Shown here: positions 9,890 through 19,838 of the stretch, piece by piece
How positions within the stretch are numbered: position 1 is the first letter of the stretch
Layout of the letters: every line of letters begins with the position of its first letter
DNA from: Gloeothece verrucosa PCC 7822
GTDB lineage: Bacteria > Cyanobacteriota > Cyanobacteriia > Cyanobacteriales > Microcystaceae
DNA: 64,000 bases
Direction of reading: 5' to 3'
Assembly (NCBI RefSeq): GCF_000147335.1
Contig: NC_014501.1
Span: 3,408,300 to 3,472,299, forward strand
Notes under the pieces: generated by a model
Databases searched by the model: none
Told to the model about the DNA's origin: nothing
Seen by the model: only the letters and a program-made list of their open reading frames with translations
Program-made: the position numbers and the translations under genes

Positions 9890-10409
9890 AATAGAGGAAG
9901 AGTTGGAAAAGTTATCTTACTTTTCTGTACCCTTCCTCAAGCAAGGCAATTTATCCTTCTCTAAGGTAGATGGTTAAAGATAGCGCCAGTTTAAGCCAAA
10001 AAAGCTCTTAACTGAGGTTTTCTTGATAGTTTTAGTTTAAGTCTCTTCATGGGTTTATGTCAGTCCCATATTATATAGATATTGTTCTTTGGGTACGAGA
10101 GTTACAAAGAGAGTTAAGTAGAATTTTGTGGAATGAAAGGGAATTGATAGCATTAAACTTGATATCAGATCACTATTTTTTTTTAAAATCAATTATTTTT
10201 ATTTTGGGTAATTTGCTGAAATTTGGGAATAGCTCGACCAATAACTGGTAAAGATCTTAGGGGTTCCGGCAATTCTTCGTTATATGTCTTAATCTAATTG
10301 TGAAAGCAATCTGAAACCAACTGTTAAGAAGTTCAATAATTTTACCCAAGAGAGTTATCCGTTGCGTCACCATATATAAAAGAAGCCCTTATCCTGACTG
10401 AAATATAAA
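9890..10409. other. Gene-free interval before sdhA
   Basis: About 520 bp without a convincing gene. It holds the hairpin at 9894-9938 and a TATATA element at 10373-10378 that could be the -10 box of an sdhA promoter. A 64-codon open frame (10057-10251) has no ribosome site and no recognisable protein character. Confidence 0.5.
9894..9938 (+). terminator. Hairpin just downstream of the hydrolase gene
   Basis: Two nested 7-bp stems are visible: GAGGAAG (9894-9900) with CTTCCTC (9932-9938), and GAAAAGT (9906-9912) with ACTTTTC (9919-9925), with a six-base loop. It starts four bases after the stop codon. No T run follows, so it may act as a 3'-end stabilising hairpin rather than a classic terminator. 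Confidence 0.5.
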
Positions 10410-12137
10410 ATGCTACAACATGATGTCGTTATAATTGGCGGTGGTTTAGCGGGATGTCGCGCCGCCTTAGAAATTAAACGCCTTACCCCTAATATTGATG
10501 TTGCTGTTATTGCCAAAACTCACCCGATTCGTTCTCACTCAGTCGCCGCACAGGGAGGAATCGCCGCCACTCTACAAAACGTAGACCCGGAAGACTCTTG
10601 GGAAGCACACGCCTTCGATACCGTAAAAGGATCAGACTACTTAGCGGATCAAGATGCGGTGGAATATCTCACCAAAGAAGCACCCGAGGTCATCATTGAC
10701 TTAGAACACATGGGAGTTCTTTTCTCCCGTCTCGAAGATGGAAAAATAGCGCAACGCGCCTTTGGGGGACATTCCCATAAACGCACCTGTTACGCCGCCG
10801 ATAAAACCGGCCATGCGATGCTACACGAATTGGTCAATAATTTACGCCGTCACGAGGTAAATATCTATGATGAGTGGTATGTGATGCAATTGATCCTCGA
10901 AGAAGGAGAAGCAAAAGGTGTCGTGATGTACCGCATCAGAGACGGACAACTGGAAATTATTCGCGCTAAAGTGGTGATGTTTGCTACAGGGGGATATGGT
11001 CGCGTCTTCAATACCACCTCTAATGATTATGCTTCTACTGGGGATGGGTTAGCCATGTCCGCTTTGGCCGGCGTTCCCCTAGAAGATATGGAGTTTGTGC
11101 AATTTCATCCCACTGGGTTATATCCGGTAGGAGTTTTGATCTCCGAAGCGGTGCGCGGCGAGGGTGCTTACCTGCGAAACAGTAACGGAGAACGATTTAT
11201 GGAGCATTACGCGCCTAAACAGATGGAACTTGCCCCCCGAGATATCACTTCTCGCGCCATTTCTTTAGAAATTCGTGCCGGACGGGGTATTCATGCGGAT
11301 GGAACTGCCGGCGGTCCTTTTGTTCATCTGGACCTCCGCCACATGGGGAAAGAAAAGATCATGAGTCGGGTTCCTTTTTGTTGGGAAGAAGCGCATCGAC
11401 TCGTAGGAGTAGACGCAGTCAATGAACCGATGCCGGTACGCCCAACCGTTCATTATTGTATGGGAGGAATTCCAGTCAATACCGATGGACAGGTCCGGCG
11501 CAGTGCAGATAGTTTGGTCGAAGGATTCTTTGCGGCTGGTGAATGCGCCTGTGTGTCAGTGCATGGTGCTAACCGTTTAGGGAGTAATTCGCTGTTAGAA
11601 TGTGTAGTTTATGGACGACGCACCGGCAGAAGTATTTCCCAATATGTCCAAAAGCGAAATTTTCCGGAGTTTGATGCTCAAAAATATCTTAATAAAGCTC
11701 AAGAACGTATCCAAAATTTATTGGCGCAAAAGGGAACCATTCGCATCGCCAAATTACGCCAAGATTTTCAAGACTGCATGAGCGAACATTGTGGAGTTTT
11801 CCGCACAGAAGAAGTGATGACCCAAGGAATAGCTAAGTTACAGGAATTAAAGCAACTCTATTCCCAAATTTTTATCGATGATCAGGAGAGTTGTTGGAAT
11901 ACAGAGTTAATTGAGGCGATGGAATTGCAGAGTATTATGGTGGTCGGAGAGTTGATTTTAACTTCTGCCTTAAATCGCAAGGAAAGTCGCGGCGCTCATT
12001 CAAGAGAAGATTATCCTTCTCGAGATGATGGCAATTTCTTACAACATACTTTGGCTTATTATTCACCATCAGGGATTGATATTAATTATATGCCTGTGGT
12101 AATTACCATGTTTGAGCCGAAGGAAAGGAAGTATTAA
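10410..12137 (+). CDS. sdhA: Succinate dehydrogenase / fumarate reductase flavoprotein subunit
   Basis: A 575-residue FAD-dependent oxidoreductase that oxidises succinate to fumarate (or the reverse) and feeds electrons to the plastoquinone pool at the membrane. The N-terminal dinucleotide fold GGGLAGCRAAL is followed by HSVAAQGGIAA, which carries the FAD-linking histidine. The active-site segments HPTGLYP and GGIPVNTDG and the late HGANRLGSNSLLE motif are all present. The length fits the family. No iron-sulfur (sdhB) or membrane subunit gene lies beside it; scattering of sdh genes is usual in cyanobacteria. A C-terminal helical domain is intact, so nothing suggests decay. Confidence 0.96.
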   Translation: MLQHDVVIIGGGLAGCRAALEIKRLTPNIDVAVIAKTHPIRSHSVAAQGGIAATLQNVDPEDSWEAHAFDTVKGSDYLADQDAVEYLTKEAPEVIIDLEHMGVLFSRLEDGKIAQRAFGGHSHKRTCYAADKTGHAMLHELVNNLRRHEVNIYDEWYVMQLILEEGEAKGVVMYRIRDGQLEIIRAKVVMFATGGYGRVFNTTSNDYASTGDGLAMSALAGVPLEDMEFVQFHPTGLYPVGVLISEAVRGEGAYLRNSNGERFMEHYAPKQMELAPRDITSRAISLEIRAGRGIHADGTAGGPFVHLDLRHMGKEKIMSRVPFCWEEAHRLVGVDAVNEPMPVRPTVHYCMGGIPVNTDGQVRRSADSLVEGFFAAGECACVSVHGANRLGSNSLLECVVYGRRTGRSISQYVQKRNFPEFDAQKYLNKAQERIQNLLAQKGTIRIAKLRQDFQDCMSEHCGVFRTEEVMTQGIAKLQELKQLYSQIFIDDQESCWNTELIEAMELQSIMVVGELILTSALNRKESRGAHSREDYPSRDDGNFLQHTLAYYSPSGIDINYMPVVITMFEPKERKY

Positions 12138-12188
12138 AGGTTTAGCAAATTTATTACAGGCTTTCAGCCTTAAGCTACAAGGAACTTC

Positions 12189-12204
12189 GCCCGCCTACGC
12201 GGGC
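12189..12204. other. Perfect 6-bp inverted repeat downstream of sdhA
   Basis: GCCCGC (12189-12194) and GCGGGC (12199-12204) form a perfect stem with a CTAC loop. It lies 50 bp after the sdhA stop and is followed by an A+T-rich stretch rather than a T run. It may be a weak terminator or a small repeat. Confidence 0.4.
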
Positions 12205-12344
12205 TATATAATATAAGAAATAGTTGACTTTTAGATATTTAGATAACACCCCTCAGCCTTAAAATAAATAACTTTTATGCAAAACTCGTCCCTGATAGGT
12301 CATAATGAGCAATGGCTAAGAAATTAGCTTTTTAATCTACCTCT

Positions 12345-15020
12345 ATGTTCCATCGTTTTGTTTCCCTAGCCATCTTAGTATTGATTGGCTTTTTAGCCAG
12401 CCTAACTTTATCATTTGCCAGTCTTTCTCCCACCATAGCCTACACTCCTATTGTTGCGCCAATTGCTCAAAACACCATTGATCCTGCTCAATTAGAACAA
12501 CAGGGCCAAGAATTTTTTCAACAGGGTAAAATTGAAGAAGCCATCGAGATTTGGCAACAAGCCGCTCTCACTTACCGAAATCAGAAAAAATGGCTCAATT
12601 TAGCCAGTATTTTAAGTCAACTTGCCTTAACCTATCAGCAGGTAGGATTATCCACTCAAGCACAACAGGCCATTACAGAAAGTCTCTCAGTTCTCCCACC
12701 TCCTTCCTCTTCTAAAGAAAATCTACGAGTTTACGGACAAATTCTCAATAATAGAGGACTGCTAGAATTTGCTAAAGGAGAGGATCAAACCGCCTTTGAC
12801 TACTGGGAACAAGCTGAAACCGCCTATAAAACTCTTCAAGACCCTACCGGGATTTTACGCGCTCAACTCAATCAATCTTTAGCTTTACAAAGCTTAGGTT
12901 TATATCCCCGGGCCTGTGATTTGCTCATCCAAGCTTTAGCCTTATCTCCTTTTAGTTGCCAAAATCGCAAAATAGAAACTACACAACAGGAAATACAAAA
13001 CCAAGAAATTCTTCAACAAAAACTCGCGGCTTTGTCGCCAAAACTTGATGAAATGCAAGTAATAGGATGGCGCAGACTGGCTAATATTTTACGGGTAAAT
13101 GGTAGAATCAAAGAAGCTCAAAGCATTTTAGAATCAATTTTGTCGCGGCTAACATCCCCAGAAGACCAAGCGGGTATCCTGTTAAGTTTAGGTAAACTAG
13201 AACAAACTCAAAAAAATTTAGACAAGGCCTTAAATTTTTATCAACAATCCACTGAAAAAGCCTTAAGCGTAAGAACAAAAATTCAAAGTCAACTCGCGCT
13301 CTTAGGAGTCTTAGTATTAACTGAACAATGGAAAACTGCCGCCGCTCTCGTTCCTAGCATAGAAACCACTTTCCATCTATTACCGACTAATCACACTGAT
13401 CTTTACGCTCAGATCAATTTTCTCAATAATCTAATTATCCTCAAAGAAGCTGAGATAAACTCAAATTTATCCCTCAATCTCCCTTCTTGGTCAGCAATAG
13501 CTGAGTTAGTGGGTCAGGTGATTCAAAAAGCGAGAAACTTAGGAGATAAACGCACAGAAAGTTACGGCTTAGGAACGTTAGGAAAAATTTATCAACACAC
13601 TCAACAATGGTCAACCGCTCAGAACTTAACCGAACAAGCTCTCATCATTGCTCAGTCCATTAATGCTCCAGAAATTACCTATCGTTGGCAGTGGCAATTA
13701 GGTAGACTTTATCGAGCGCAAAATCAACAACAAGCCGCTATTAATACTTATGAGAATGCGGTGAAGACCCTAGAATTAATTAAAAATGATTTAGTAGCCA
13801 ATAGCCAAGAAATTCAATATAGTTTTCAAGAAGAAGTCGAACCGGTCTATCGAGAATTAGTGGATCTATTGTTACAACCTAACCAGCAAGGAATCATTCC
13901 TCAAGAGAACTTATCTAGAGCTAGAGATGTAATTGAATTATTAAGAATAGCTGAATTAGATAATTTCTTTCAACAATCCTGTATAGTGAGTAATCCCAAA
14001 AAAATTGATGATATAGATCCCCAAGCCGCCGTCGTCTATACGATTATCTTACCCACTCGTCTGGCTATAATTCTCAGTCTTCCTAAACAACCTCTACGTT
14101 ACTATGCTAGTTGGGTGAAAGCACAAGAATTAGAAAGAGTTATTGCTCTATTTCGTTATAATCTAGTTATTCGAAGTCAACGCGAATTTTTCACGGTCGG
14201 ACAACAGCTTTATCAGTGGATAATCCAACCAATAGAAGCTGATTTAGAAGCATCCGGTGTGAAAACTCTGGTATTTGTTTCGGGTTCTGCGCTACAAAAT
14301 ATTCCTATCAGTGCTTTATATGATGGTGCAAATCAACAATATTTGATCCAGAAAAATTACAATATTGCTATTACCTCTGGATTACAGCTTTTAAATCCTC
14401 TGCCTTTGAAAGAGACAAAACTATTCACTTTAGCGGGCGGCTTAACTCAAGCAAAAATTGGCTTTCCTCCTTTACGTTTTGTCGCGCAAGAGTTAGAGCA
14501 AATTAAGACTTATGTTCCTAGTAGAATTCTTCTTAATCAAGAGTTTACCGTAAAAGATTTAAACCAAAATCTAGAAAATAATAATTTTTCTATTCTACAT
14601 TTAGCGACTCATGGCCAATTTAGTTCACGCTTTGAAGACACTTTTATTTTAACTTGGAATGAAAGACTTAATATTCTTCAGTTGGAAAGTCTTTTACAAC
14701 AAAAAACCCATATAGGACAAGCAGCGATCGAACTTCTGGTTTTAAGTGCCTGTGAGACCGCATCAGGAGATAAACGAGCGGCTTTAGGGTTAGCTGGTAT
14801 GGCAGTGCGTTCAGGCGCTAGAAGCACTTTAGCTACGCTATGGTCAGTTAATGACGAAGCTACAGCCGAATTTATGCAGCAATTTTATCAAAAATTGTCT
14901 TCTAAAACCCTCAATAAAGCCGGGGCTTTCAAACAAGCTCAATTAAATTTACTAGAAAATCCGCGTTACCAACATCCTTTTTATTGGGCCCCTTATGTCT
15001 TACTCGGGAATTGGCTTTAA
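12345..15020 (+). CDS. Exported TPR-CHAT (caspase-like) protein
   Basis: An 891-residue protein with a signal-peptide-like N-terminus (hydrophobic run ~8-27), tetratricopeptide repeats over roughly residues 45-500 (for example LASILSQLALTYQQVGLSTQA and YGLGTLGKIYQHTQQWSTA), and a C-terminal CHAT domain from about 590. The CHAT dyad is complete: His756 in LATHGQFS and Cys803 in SACETASGD, followed by GLAGMAVRSGARS and TLWSVND. CHAT domains are caspase-family cysteine peptidases or peptidase-like modules, often gated by TPRs that sense a partner. Such genes are expanded in cyanobacteria. The target is unknown, and the signal peptide places this one outside the cytoplasm. Confidence 0.92.
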   Translation: MFHRFVSLAILVLIGFLASLTLSFASLSPTIAYTPIVAPIAQNTIDPAQLEQQGQEFFQQGKIEEAIEIWQQAALTYRNQKKWLNLASILSQLALTYQQVGLSTQAQQAITESLSVLPPPSSSKENLRVYGQILNNRGLLEFAKGEDQTAFDYWEQAETAYKTLQDPTGILRAQLNQSLALQSLGLYPRACDLLIQALALSPFSCQNRKIETTQQEIQNQEILQQKLAALSPKLDEMQVIGWRRLANILRVNGRIKEAQSILESILSRLTSPEDQAGILLSLGKLEQTQKNLDKALNFYQQSTEKALSVRTKIQSQLALLGVLVLTEQWKTAAALVPSIETTFHLLPTNHTDLYAQINFLNNLIILKEAEINSNLSLNLPSWSAIAELVGQVIQKARNLGDKRTESYGLGTLGKIYQHTQQWSTAQNLTEQALIIAQSINAPEITYRWQWQLGRLYRAQNQQQAAINTYENAVKTLELIKNDLVANSQEIQYSFQEEVEPVYRELVDLLLQPNQQGIIPQENLSRARDVIELLRIAELDNFFQQSCIVSNPKKIDDIDPQAAVVYTIILPTRLAIILSLPKQPLRYYASWVKAQELERVIALFRYNLVIRSQREFFTVGQQLYQWIIQPIEADLEASGVKTLVFVSGSALQNIPISALYDGANQQYLIQKNYNIAITSGLQLLNPLPLKETKLFTLAGGLTQAKIGFPPLRFVAQELEQIKTYVPSRILLNQEFTVKDLNQNLENNNFSILHLATHGQFSSRFEDTFILTWNERLNILQLESLLQQKTHIGQAAIELLVLSACETASGDKRAALGLAGMAVRSGARSTLATLWSVNDEATAEFMQQFYQKLSSKTLNKAGAFKQAQLNLLENPRYQHPFYWAPYVLLGNWL

Positions 15021-15028
15021 TTTTAGCC

Positions 15029-15149
15029 ATTCGTTATTAGTCATGAGTCATTAGTTATTAGTCATAGGTTATAGGTTATTCGTGATCAATTTTTTGTTGA
15101 TTGAGTCTAGTTCACTGATGACTGATGACTAATGACTGATGACTAATGA
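15029..15149. repeat. Intergenic short tandem repeats (TTAGTCA / TGACTGA units)
   Basis: Between convergent genes the sequence is built from imperfect 7-base units such as TTAGTCA, TTAGTTA and ATAGGTT, then a run of TGATGACTGATGACTAATGA-type units. The two blocks are partly reverse complements of each other, so a transcript could fold back. They are of the same family as the units at 6639-6680. Confidence 0.6.
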
Positions 15150-15152
15150 GCA

Positions 15153-15368
15153 TTAATAACTATCTTCTCCATCAACCGTTTTAAACATCAGCAATTGATT
15201 GATCTGACAAAGACGATCCGCGATCGCTTTTCTCAGTTGCAACGCAATGCTTGGTGTGGCTAAAATATCCTGTGCCCGTTCTCGATAAACAGCACCGGTC
15301 ACAGAATCCACTTGCTCAATCTTATCTAGATCAGCATATACTTGCTCGACAGAACTAGCACTGGGCAT
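15153..15368 (-). CDS. Small conserved hypothetical protein
   Basis: A 71-residue hydrophilic, probably all-helical protein that I do not recognise by name. The reading frame is supported by a strong ribosome site on the minus strand (AAGGAAGG, bases 15377-15384) about eight bases before the ATG. A HIP1 octamer (15220-15227) lies within the coding sequence, as is common in cyanobacterial genes. No domain or motif suggests a role. Confidence 0.7.
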   Translation of the reverse strand: MPSASSVEQVYADLDKIEQVDSVTGAVYRERAQDILATPSIALQLRKAIADRLCQINQLLMFKTVDGEDSY

Positions 15369-15522
15369 AACAATTGCCTTCCTTAATCGCTTCTGCTTTT
15401 ATTGTAAGCGGTCTAGATCGATGGTTTCTATCAAGATAGATAAAGCAACTTATTATTATTTAACATAAATTTATCTAACTTGATAAAATGGTCTTGTCCT
15501 CATTTCTACACAGAGCAAGCTT

Positions 15523-15891
15523 GTGGTACAAAAACGTTTAATTATTGAGATGGGAATGGGCATAGACCAACATGGCCAAGACCCAACCGTTGCTGCCGCT
15601 AGAGCGGTACGAAATGCCATCGCTCATAATGCTTTGCCTGGTGTTTGGGAAGTGGCCGGACTAAGTCATCCTGATCAAATGATTGTACAGGTACAAGTGG
15701 CTGTTCCCTATGCTGAACAAGTCCGAAAAGACGAGGTTTTAGCGGTTTTACCTTTTGGGAAAAAAAGCCTTACCGTCTCAGACGGAGGAATGATTGTTCA
15801 AGGGCGGGCCATCCCAGAACTGAAGGATAAAAATGATGAAATGTTAATTGCTAATGCGGCTGTGACTGTTTTGATTGAAACAGAAGCTTAA
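15523..15891 (+). CDS. Lin0512 family protein
   Basis: A 122-residue protein beginning at a GTG. The pattern EMGMGIDQHGQDPTVAAARA followed by RNAIAHNALPG, and later PFGKKSL and a GGMIVQGRAIPEL segment, matches the Lin0512 family, a short conserved family of unknown function found in cyanobacteria, Firmicutes and others. The family length is about 115-120 residues, so the gene is complete. It is a single-gene unit diverging from the small gene at 15153-15368. Confidence 0.85.
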   Translation: MVQKRLIIEMGMGIDQHGQDPTVAAARAVRNAIAHNALPGVWEVAGLSHPDQMIVQVQVAVPYAEQVRKDEVLAVLPFGKKSLTVSDGGMIVQGRAIPELKDKNDEMLIANAAVTVLIETEA

Positions 15892-16369
15892 GCTCACATC
15901 TTGCAGCAGTTCGATATCCACGCTTTCTTGGGGAATGGGGAATGGGGAATGGGTAAAGGATAAAATAGCCTTTGTCCCTTCCCCTTTAACCTTTCCCCGA
16001 TTTGACAAGGTTTTAAATAAATTGGTGCAAGATCTCAGTTAAGGGAACAGGCAAGAGAAAATCGGCAATAGGGGGCAAGAACCTTGAATCTTGTCCTCCT
16101 AATTCCCAAGTTTTTTAAAAATTGTTAAGCGACGCGATAAAAATAGGTTCAAGTAATGAGTCTACTATTGGACTCGAAAAAAAGCATTTTATGAGAAAAT
16201 TTTGCTTCTAAAATGGGCATACTGAAAACAGAATGCTAGTAGATCCCGCCATTACAAGGCTTAAGTTTGTTCACTGATTCATAAACTTGCATTTACCGAG
16301 TGAGTATACCTAGAGACAATCAAAAACCGTTGTAGAAACCAATTATTTTTAACCGTCGGAGGCAAATAA
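15892..16369. other. Gene-free interval with a GGGGAAT heptamer run
   Basis: About 480 bp with no credible coding frame. Bases 15930-15950 hold three exact GGGGAAT heptamers, a cyanobacterial short tandem repeat. The 3' end carries GGAGG (16358-16362), the ribosome site of the protease gene that starts at 16370. The remainder shows nothing I can name. Confidence 0.55.
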
Positions 16370-18358
16370 ATGTTACTTCAAGATGGATTAACGGCACTGA
16401 GAGAACAACGCTACTCACAAGCCGTTGAATTACTAGAAGAATTCTGTACACAAGCCGCTAATGCTAACGATCCCACCTTAAGCCAAGGGCAAATGGCACT
16501 GATCAAAGCTTATTACAGCAATGGACAAACCGACAAAGCGATAGCCCTAGCTGAAGAATTAACCCATCACCTTGATTCCCAAGTGAGTCAATGGGCGCAA
16601 GAATTTCTCAAGGGATTAACCCCTAAAAACAATCCACAAGCTAATCCCAAAAAAATAGCTCAAAAAGCCGGTAGAGCCGCTCAGACAGGCATAAAACTAA
16701 CGATGAAAGGCTTTGCGGGCGGTCTTGCCCTTGCTTCTACCGTTACCATCTCCTTACTGTTTGGGATGCTGTTTGTCACCAGTCTAAGCTTAATATTTAT
16801 TTTAGAAAGTAACGATCCTGCACTGGGATTAATTATTTCCATCACTTTAACCATTGTTTTTAGTCTAGTCTCTTTTTTCCTCTCTCCTGTGATCATGGAC
16901 TGGGTTCAAGCAGGACTCTATGGTACCCGTTGGGTATCTTTAACAGAATTACGTCACTACAGTAAAGAAAGTGCAGAAGTTATTGAGCGAGTTTGCCAAG
17001 AAAAAAATCTCAAACAACCTCGTTTAGGGATTATTGATGACCAAAATCCTACCGCTTTTACCTATGGTTCGTTACCCAATAATGCCCGTTTAGTAGTCAG
17101 TGAGGGATTATTTACCTACCTCGATGATGATGAAGCCGCCACCGTATATGCTCATGAATTAGGGCATATTGTTCATTGGGATTTTGCCGTGATGACGGTT
17201 GCTTCGACTCTGGTACAAATTACTTATTTAATTTATGTGTTTTTAAATCGCATCAGCCGGGGAGGCGGTCACAACAAAATTAAATCGGCGGCAGGACAAG
17301 CGGCTTTAGCGGCTTATATCTTTTATCTGATTGGAACTTACCTTATTCTTTACTTATCCCGTACTCGGGAATATTATGCCGATCACTTTGCGGCAGAAAC
17401 CACAGGAAATCCTAATGGATTATCTCGCGCTTTAGTAAAAATTGCTTATGGCATCGTCGAAGAAGGAAAACGCACAGCACAACCGAGTCAACTGATTCAA
17501 GGAACTCGGGCCCTAGGAATTGCCGACCCTAAAGCGGCATCTTCTACAGGAACCGCTTATCGCATTGCCTCTAATCCTCGTGAAGTGGGACAAGTATTTT
17601 TATGGGATATGTTCAACCCTTGGGGATGGTGGATGGAATTAAATTCAACTCACCCCTTAACCGGCAAACGAATTCGCGCTTTAACCACCTATGCCGAACA
17701 CCTGGGACTAGAGACCGAATTTGATATGGCTTTAGTGGTTAGAGAAGGACGACGTTTAAATAAAACTAAACTTTATGGAACTTTCTTTCTAGATGTGATA
17801 CTGCTTAATGCTCCTTGGCTTGGGGTAATCATTGGTTTTATTCTGGGGGCAATTTTGGCTCCTCCTACCGGAATGTATGCTTTATTAATTACTTTCCCTT
17901 TGTGGGGATTTGGCATCGGAATGATCGCACAAACTTTGATTATGTATCCGAATTTTGGGCAAGCTCCCCAAACCGATATTTTAACTCTCATGAGAGACCC
18001 TTATGCCAGTCCTTTAAGAGGCAAACCTGTGCGTCTCGAATGCGAATTAATCGGTCGAGGTGATGCAGGATATCGCTTTGGTTCGGAGTTAAAACTCCAG
18101 GATTCTACAGGGATGATTTTTGCCCGTTATGCTTCTCGTTTAGGCCCCATTGGTAACTTTTTATTTGGTTGGAAACAAGTCGATCAACTGATAGGATTAC
18201 AAGTCAAAACGGTGGGGTGGTTTCACAGAGGTTTAGTGCCTTGCTTGGATTTAATTCGCTTAAAAAACTCTTATACCACTGTTAATAGTTATCATCGTTT
18301 CTGGCGTTTTCTGTTAGCCGCTATGGCGGGAGTGCTAGGATTGCTGCTATTAGGTTAA
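16370..18358 (+). CDS. TPR-containing M48 family membrane metalloprotease
   Basis: A 662-residue zinc protease. Residues 1-85 form TPR-like helices, then two membrane segments (~115-180), then an M48 catalytic domain with zinc ligands His262 and His266 in HELGH and Glu334 in SRTREYYAD. Two more membrane segments follow at about 475-530, and a soluble tail of ~100 residues precedes a final hydrophobic helix. This fits an HtpX-like membrane protease involved in turnover of membrane proteins, with added interaction domains. GGAGG seven bases before the ATG supports the start. Its stop is five bases from that of the convergent GGDEF gene. Confidence 0.92.
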   Translation: MLLQDGLTALREQRYSQAVELLEEFCTQAANANDPTLSQGQMALIKAYYSNGQTDKAIALAEELTHHLDSQVSQWAQEFLKGLTPKNNPQANPKKIAQKAGRAAQTGIKLTMKGFAGGLALASTVTISLLFGMLFVTSLSLIFILESNDPALGLIISITLTIVFSLVSFFLSPVIMDWVQAGLYGTRWVSLTELRHYSKESAEVIERVCQEKNLKQPRLGIIDDQNPTAFTYGSLPNNARLVVSEGLFTYLDDDEAATVYAHELGHIVHWDFAVMTVASTLVQITYLIYVFLNRISRGGGHNKIKSAAGQAALAAYIFYLIGTYLILYLSRTREYYADHFAAETTGNPNGLSRALVKIAYGIVEEGKRTAQPSQLIQGTRALGIADPKAASSTGTAYRIASNPREVGQVFLWDMFNPWGWWMELNSTHPLTGKRIRALTTYAEHLGLETEFDMALVVREGRRLNKTKLYGTFFLDVILLNAPWLGVIIGFILGAILAPPTGMYALLITFPLWGFGIGMIAQTLIMYPNFGQAPQTDILTLMRDPYASPLRGKPVRLECELIGRGDAGYRFGSELKLQDSTGMIFARYASRLGPIGNFLFGWKQVDQLIGLQVKTVGWFHRGLVPCLDLIRLKNSYTTVNSYHRFWRFLLAAMAGVLGLLLLG

Positions 18359-18363
18359 AAAAT

Positions 18364-19743
18364 TTACCTAGATTCTCTAAATTCGTGAACTGAATAAAAT
18401 TTATAGGTATTTTTGCCGCTCTGTTTAGCATGATACATCGCATGATCGGCATTTCTGAGCAATTGATTTAAATTAGTACCATTACCAGGAGCAACTGCAA
18501 CCCCAATACTCACGCCGATGTGCATTTGTTTGTTGTGCAACTGGATGGGGCGGCTAATTATCTGAATAATTTCTTGTGCGACTCTTTCTGCACCTTGTAT
18601 ATGATTCACATCTTGCAGCAATACGACAAATTCATCGCCTCCAATGCGAGCAACCGCATCAGTCTGTCGCACACACATTTTAAGACGTTTGGCAACCTCA
18701 ATTAATACCTGATCGCCCATATCATGTCCCATTGTATCGTTAATGAGTTTAAAGCCATCTAGGTCTAAATAAAGCACCACAGCATAATTTTGATAACGTT
18801 TTGCTCGTGCTAAAGCGGCTGTAATTTTATCGGTTAATAATATTCTATTATCAAGACCCGTCAAAGAATCATATAAAGCCATTTGCTCAAGATGTTGTTT
18901 AGCTTGAATTAGCTGAGAAATTGAGGCAGCCAACACTAACCCTACCACCGCAGCTACATTAACAAATAACCAGAGAAGAACCAAGGTTTTGAGCGGTGAA
19001 CTGGCGACAAATGGCCCAGTATCATGAACCAAACCCAATAACGCCATGATAGAAACCAGTAATAAGGCCGTAGCCGCACCTTTTGAACCAAAACGTAAAG
19101 GAGCTAAAACTAGAAAGGGATAAATAATAAAAGCCGGCAACAAGTCTTGCTCTTTAATTAACCATCCGTTAAAGACAATTCCCGAGATCAACAACAATAA
19201 TAAAAAGAAAATAAACGCCTCTATTTTTTGCTTATACGTCCATTTAATAGGAGATATCCAAGTTAAACACACAGGAGTAATTACCAATACTCCCAGAGCA
19301 TCCCCCATGCAAAATTGGAACCAGAATAATGATAATTGATTGGGGGGAATAACGCCGCCTAAAAATAAACTCGGCACGTCAATTAAGGAGCTAATTACCG
19401 GACTAATTATTGCTCCTCGTACAATTAAACTAAAGACATCTTCAATACGATCGAGGTTGTTGTGAAAATTTCCTTTTTTAGTCAGGTAAGCTCCCACTAT
19501 AGCTCCTAAAGATGAGCCTGTAGCCATACCTAACACCGATAACAGGGGAATGGGAAGGTTAAAATTGGCTATCAATACTCCTAAAAAAATCCCAGGCCAA
19601 AGACGATAACCAAAGATTAAAATAGCCGCCAAGGCAATGCCGGCAGGTAACCAAATCAGCGTGACGCTACCCCCCACTAAAGAGAAAATTTGCCCGAGTT
19701 TAGCGGTGACAGCATAGAGTATTGCTAAAGCGATTATTCGCAC
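18364..19743 (-). CDS. MASE1 membrane sensor diguanylate cyclase
   Basis: A 459-residue protein starting at GTG. Residues 1-275 hold about eight membrane helices of the MASE1 type (opening pattern ILYAVTAKLGQIF and LIWLPAGIALAAI). A GGDEF domain occupies ~285-455 with intact GGDEF at 368-372, the DLDGFK metal/substrate region at 327-332, and an RQTD inhibitory site at 359-362. It should synthesise c-di-GMP in response to a signal sensed in the membrane. It is the second apparently active diguanylate cyclase in the window. Confidence 0.94.
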   Translation of the reverse strand: MRIIALAILYAVTAKLGQIFSLVGGSVTLIWLPAGIALAAILIFGYRLWPGIFLGVLIANFNLPIPLLSVLGMATGSSLGAIVGAYLTKKGNFHNNLDRIEDVFSLIVRGAIISPVISSLIDVPSLFLGGVIPPNQLSLFWFQFCMGDALGVLVITPVCLTWISPIKWTYKQKIEAFIFFLLLLLISGIVFNGWLIKEQDLLPAFIIYPFLVLAPLRFGSKGAATALLLVSIMALLGLVHDTGPFVASSPLKTLVLLWLFVNVAAVVGLVLAASISQLIQAKQHLEQMALYDSLTGLDNRILLTDKITAALARAKRYQNYAVVLYLDLDGFKLINDTMGHDMGDQVLIEVAKRLKMCVRQTDAVARIGGDEFVVLLQDVNHIQGAERVAQEIIQIISRPIQLHNKQMHIGVSIGVAVAPGNGTNLNQLLRNADHAMYHAKQSGKNTYKFYSVHEFRESR

Positions 19744-19838
19744 AAAATCTAGCCCCTCGTAGAATTTTTTTGATTTTAAAATTCAAAAAGGTTTAAATTT
19801 ATTTTAATAAAATTTTTCTGCCTTGACCTCAAAAAATG

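Noticed and set aside
10057-10251. 64-codon open frame before sdhA
   Set aside because: No ribosome site, no recognisable motif, A+T-rich low-complexity end; treated as chance.
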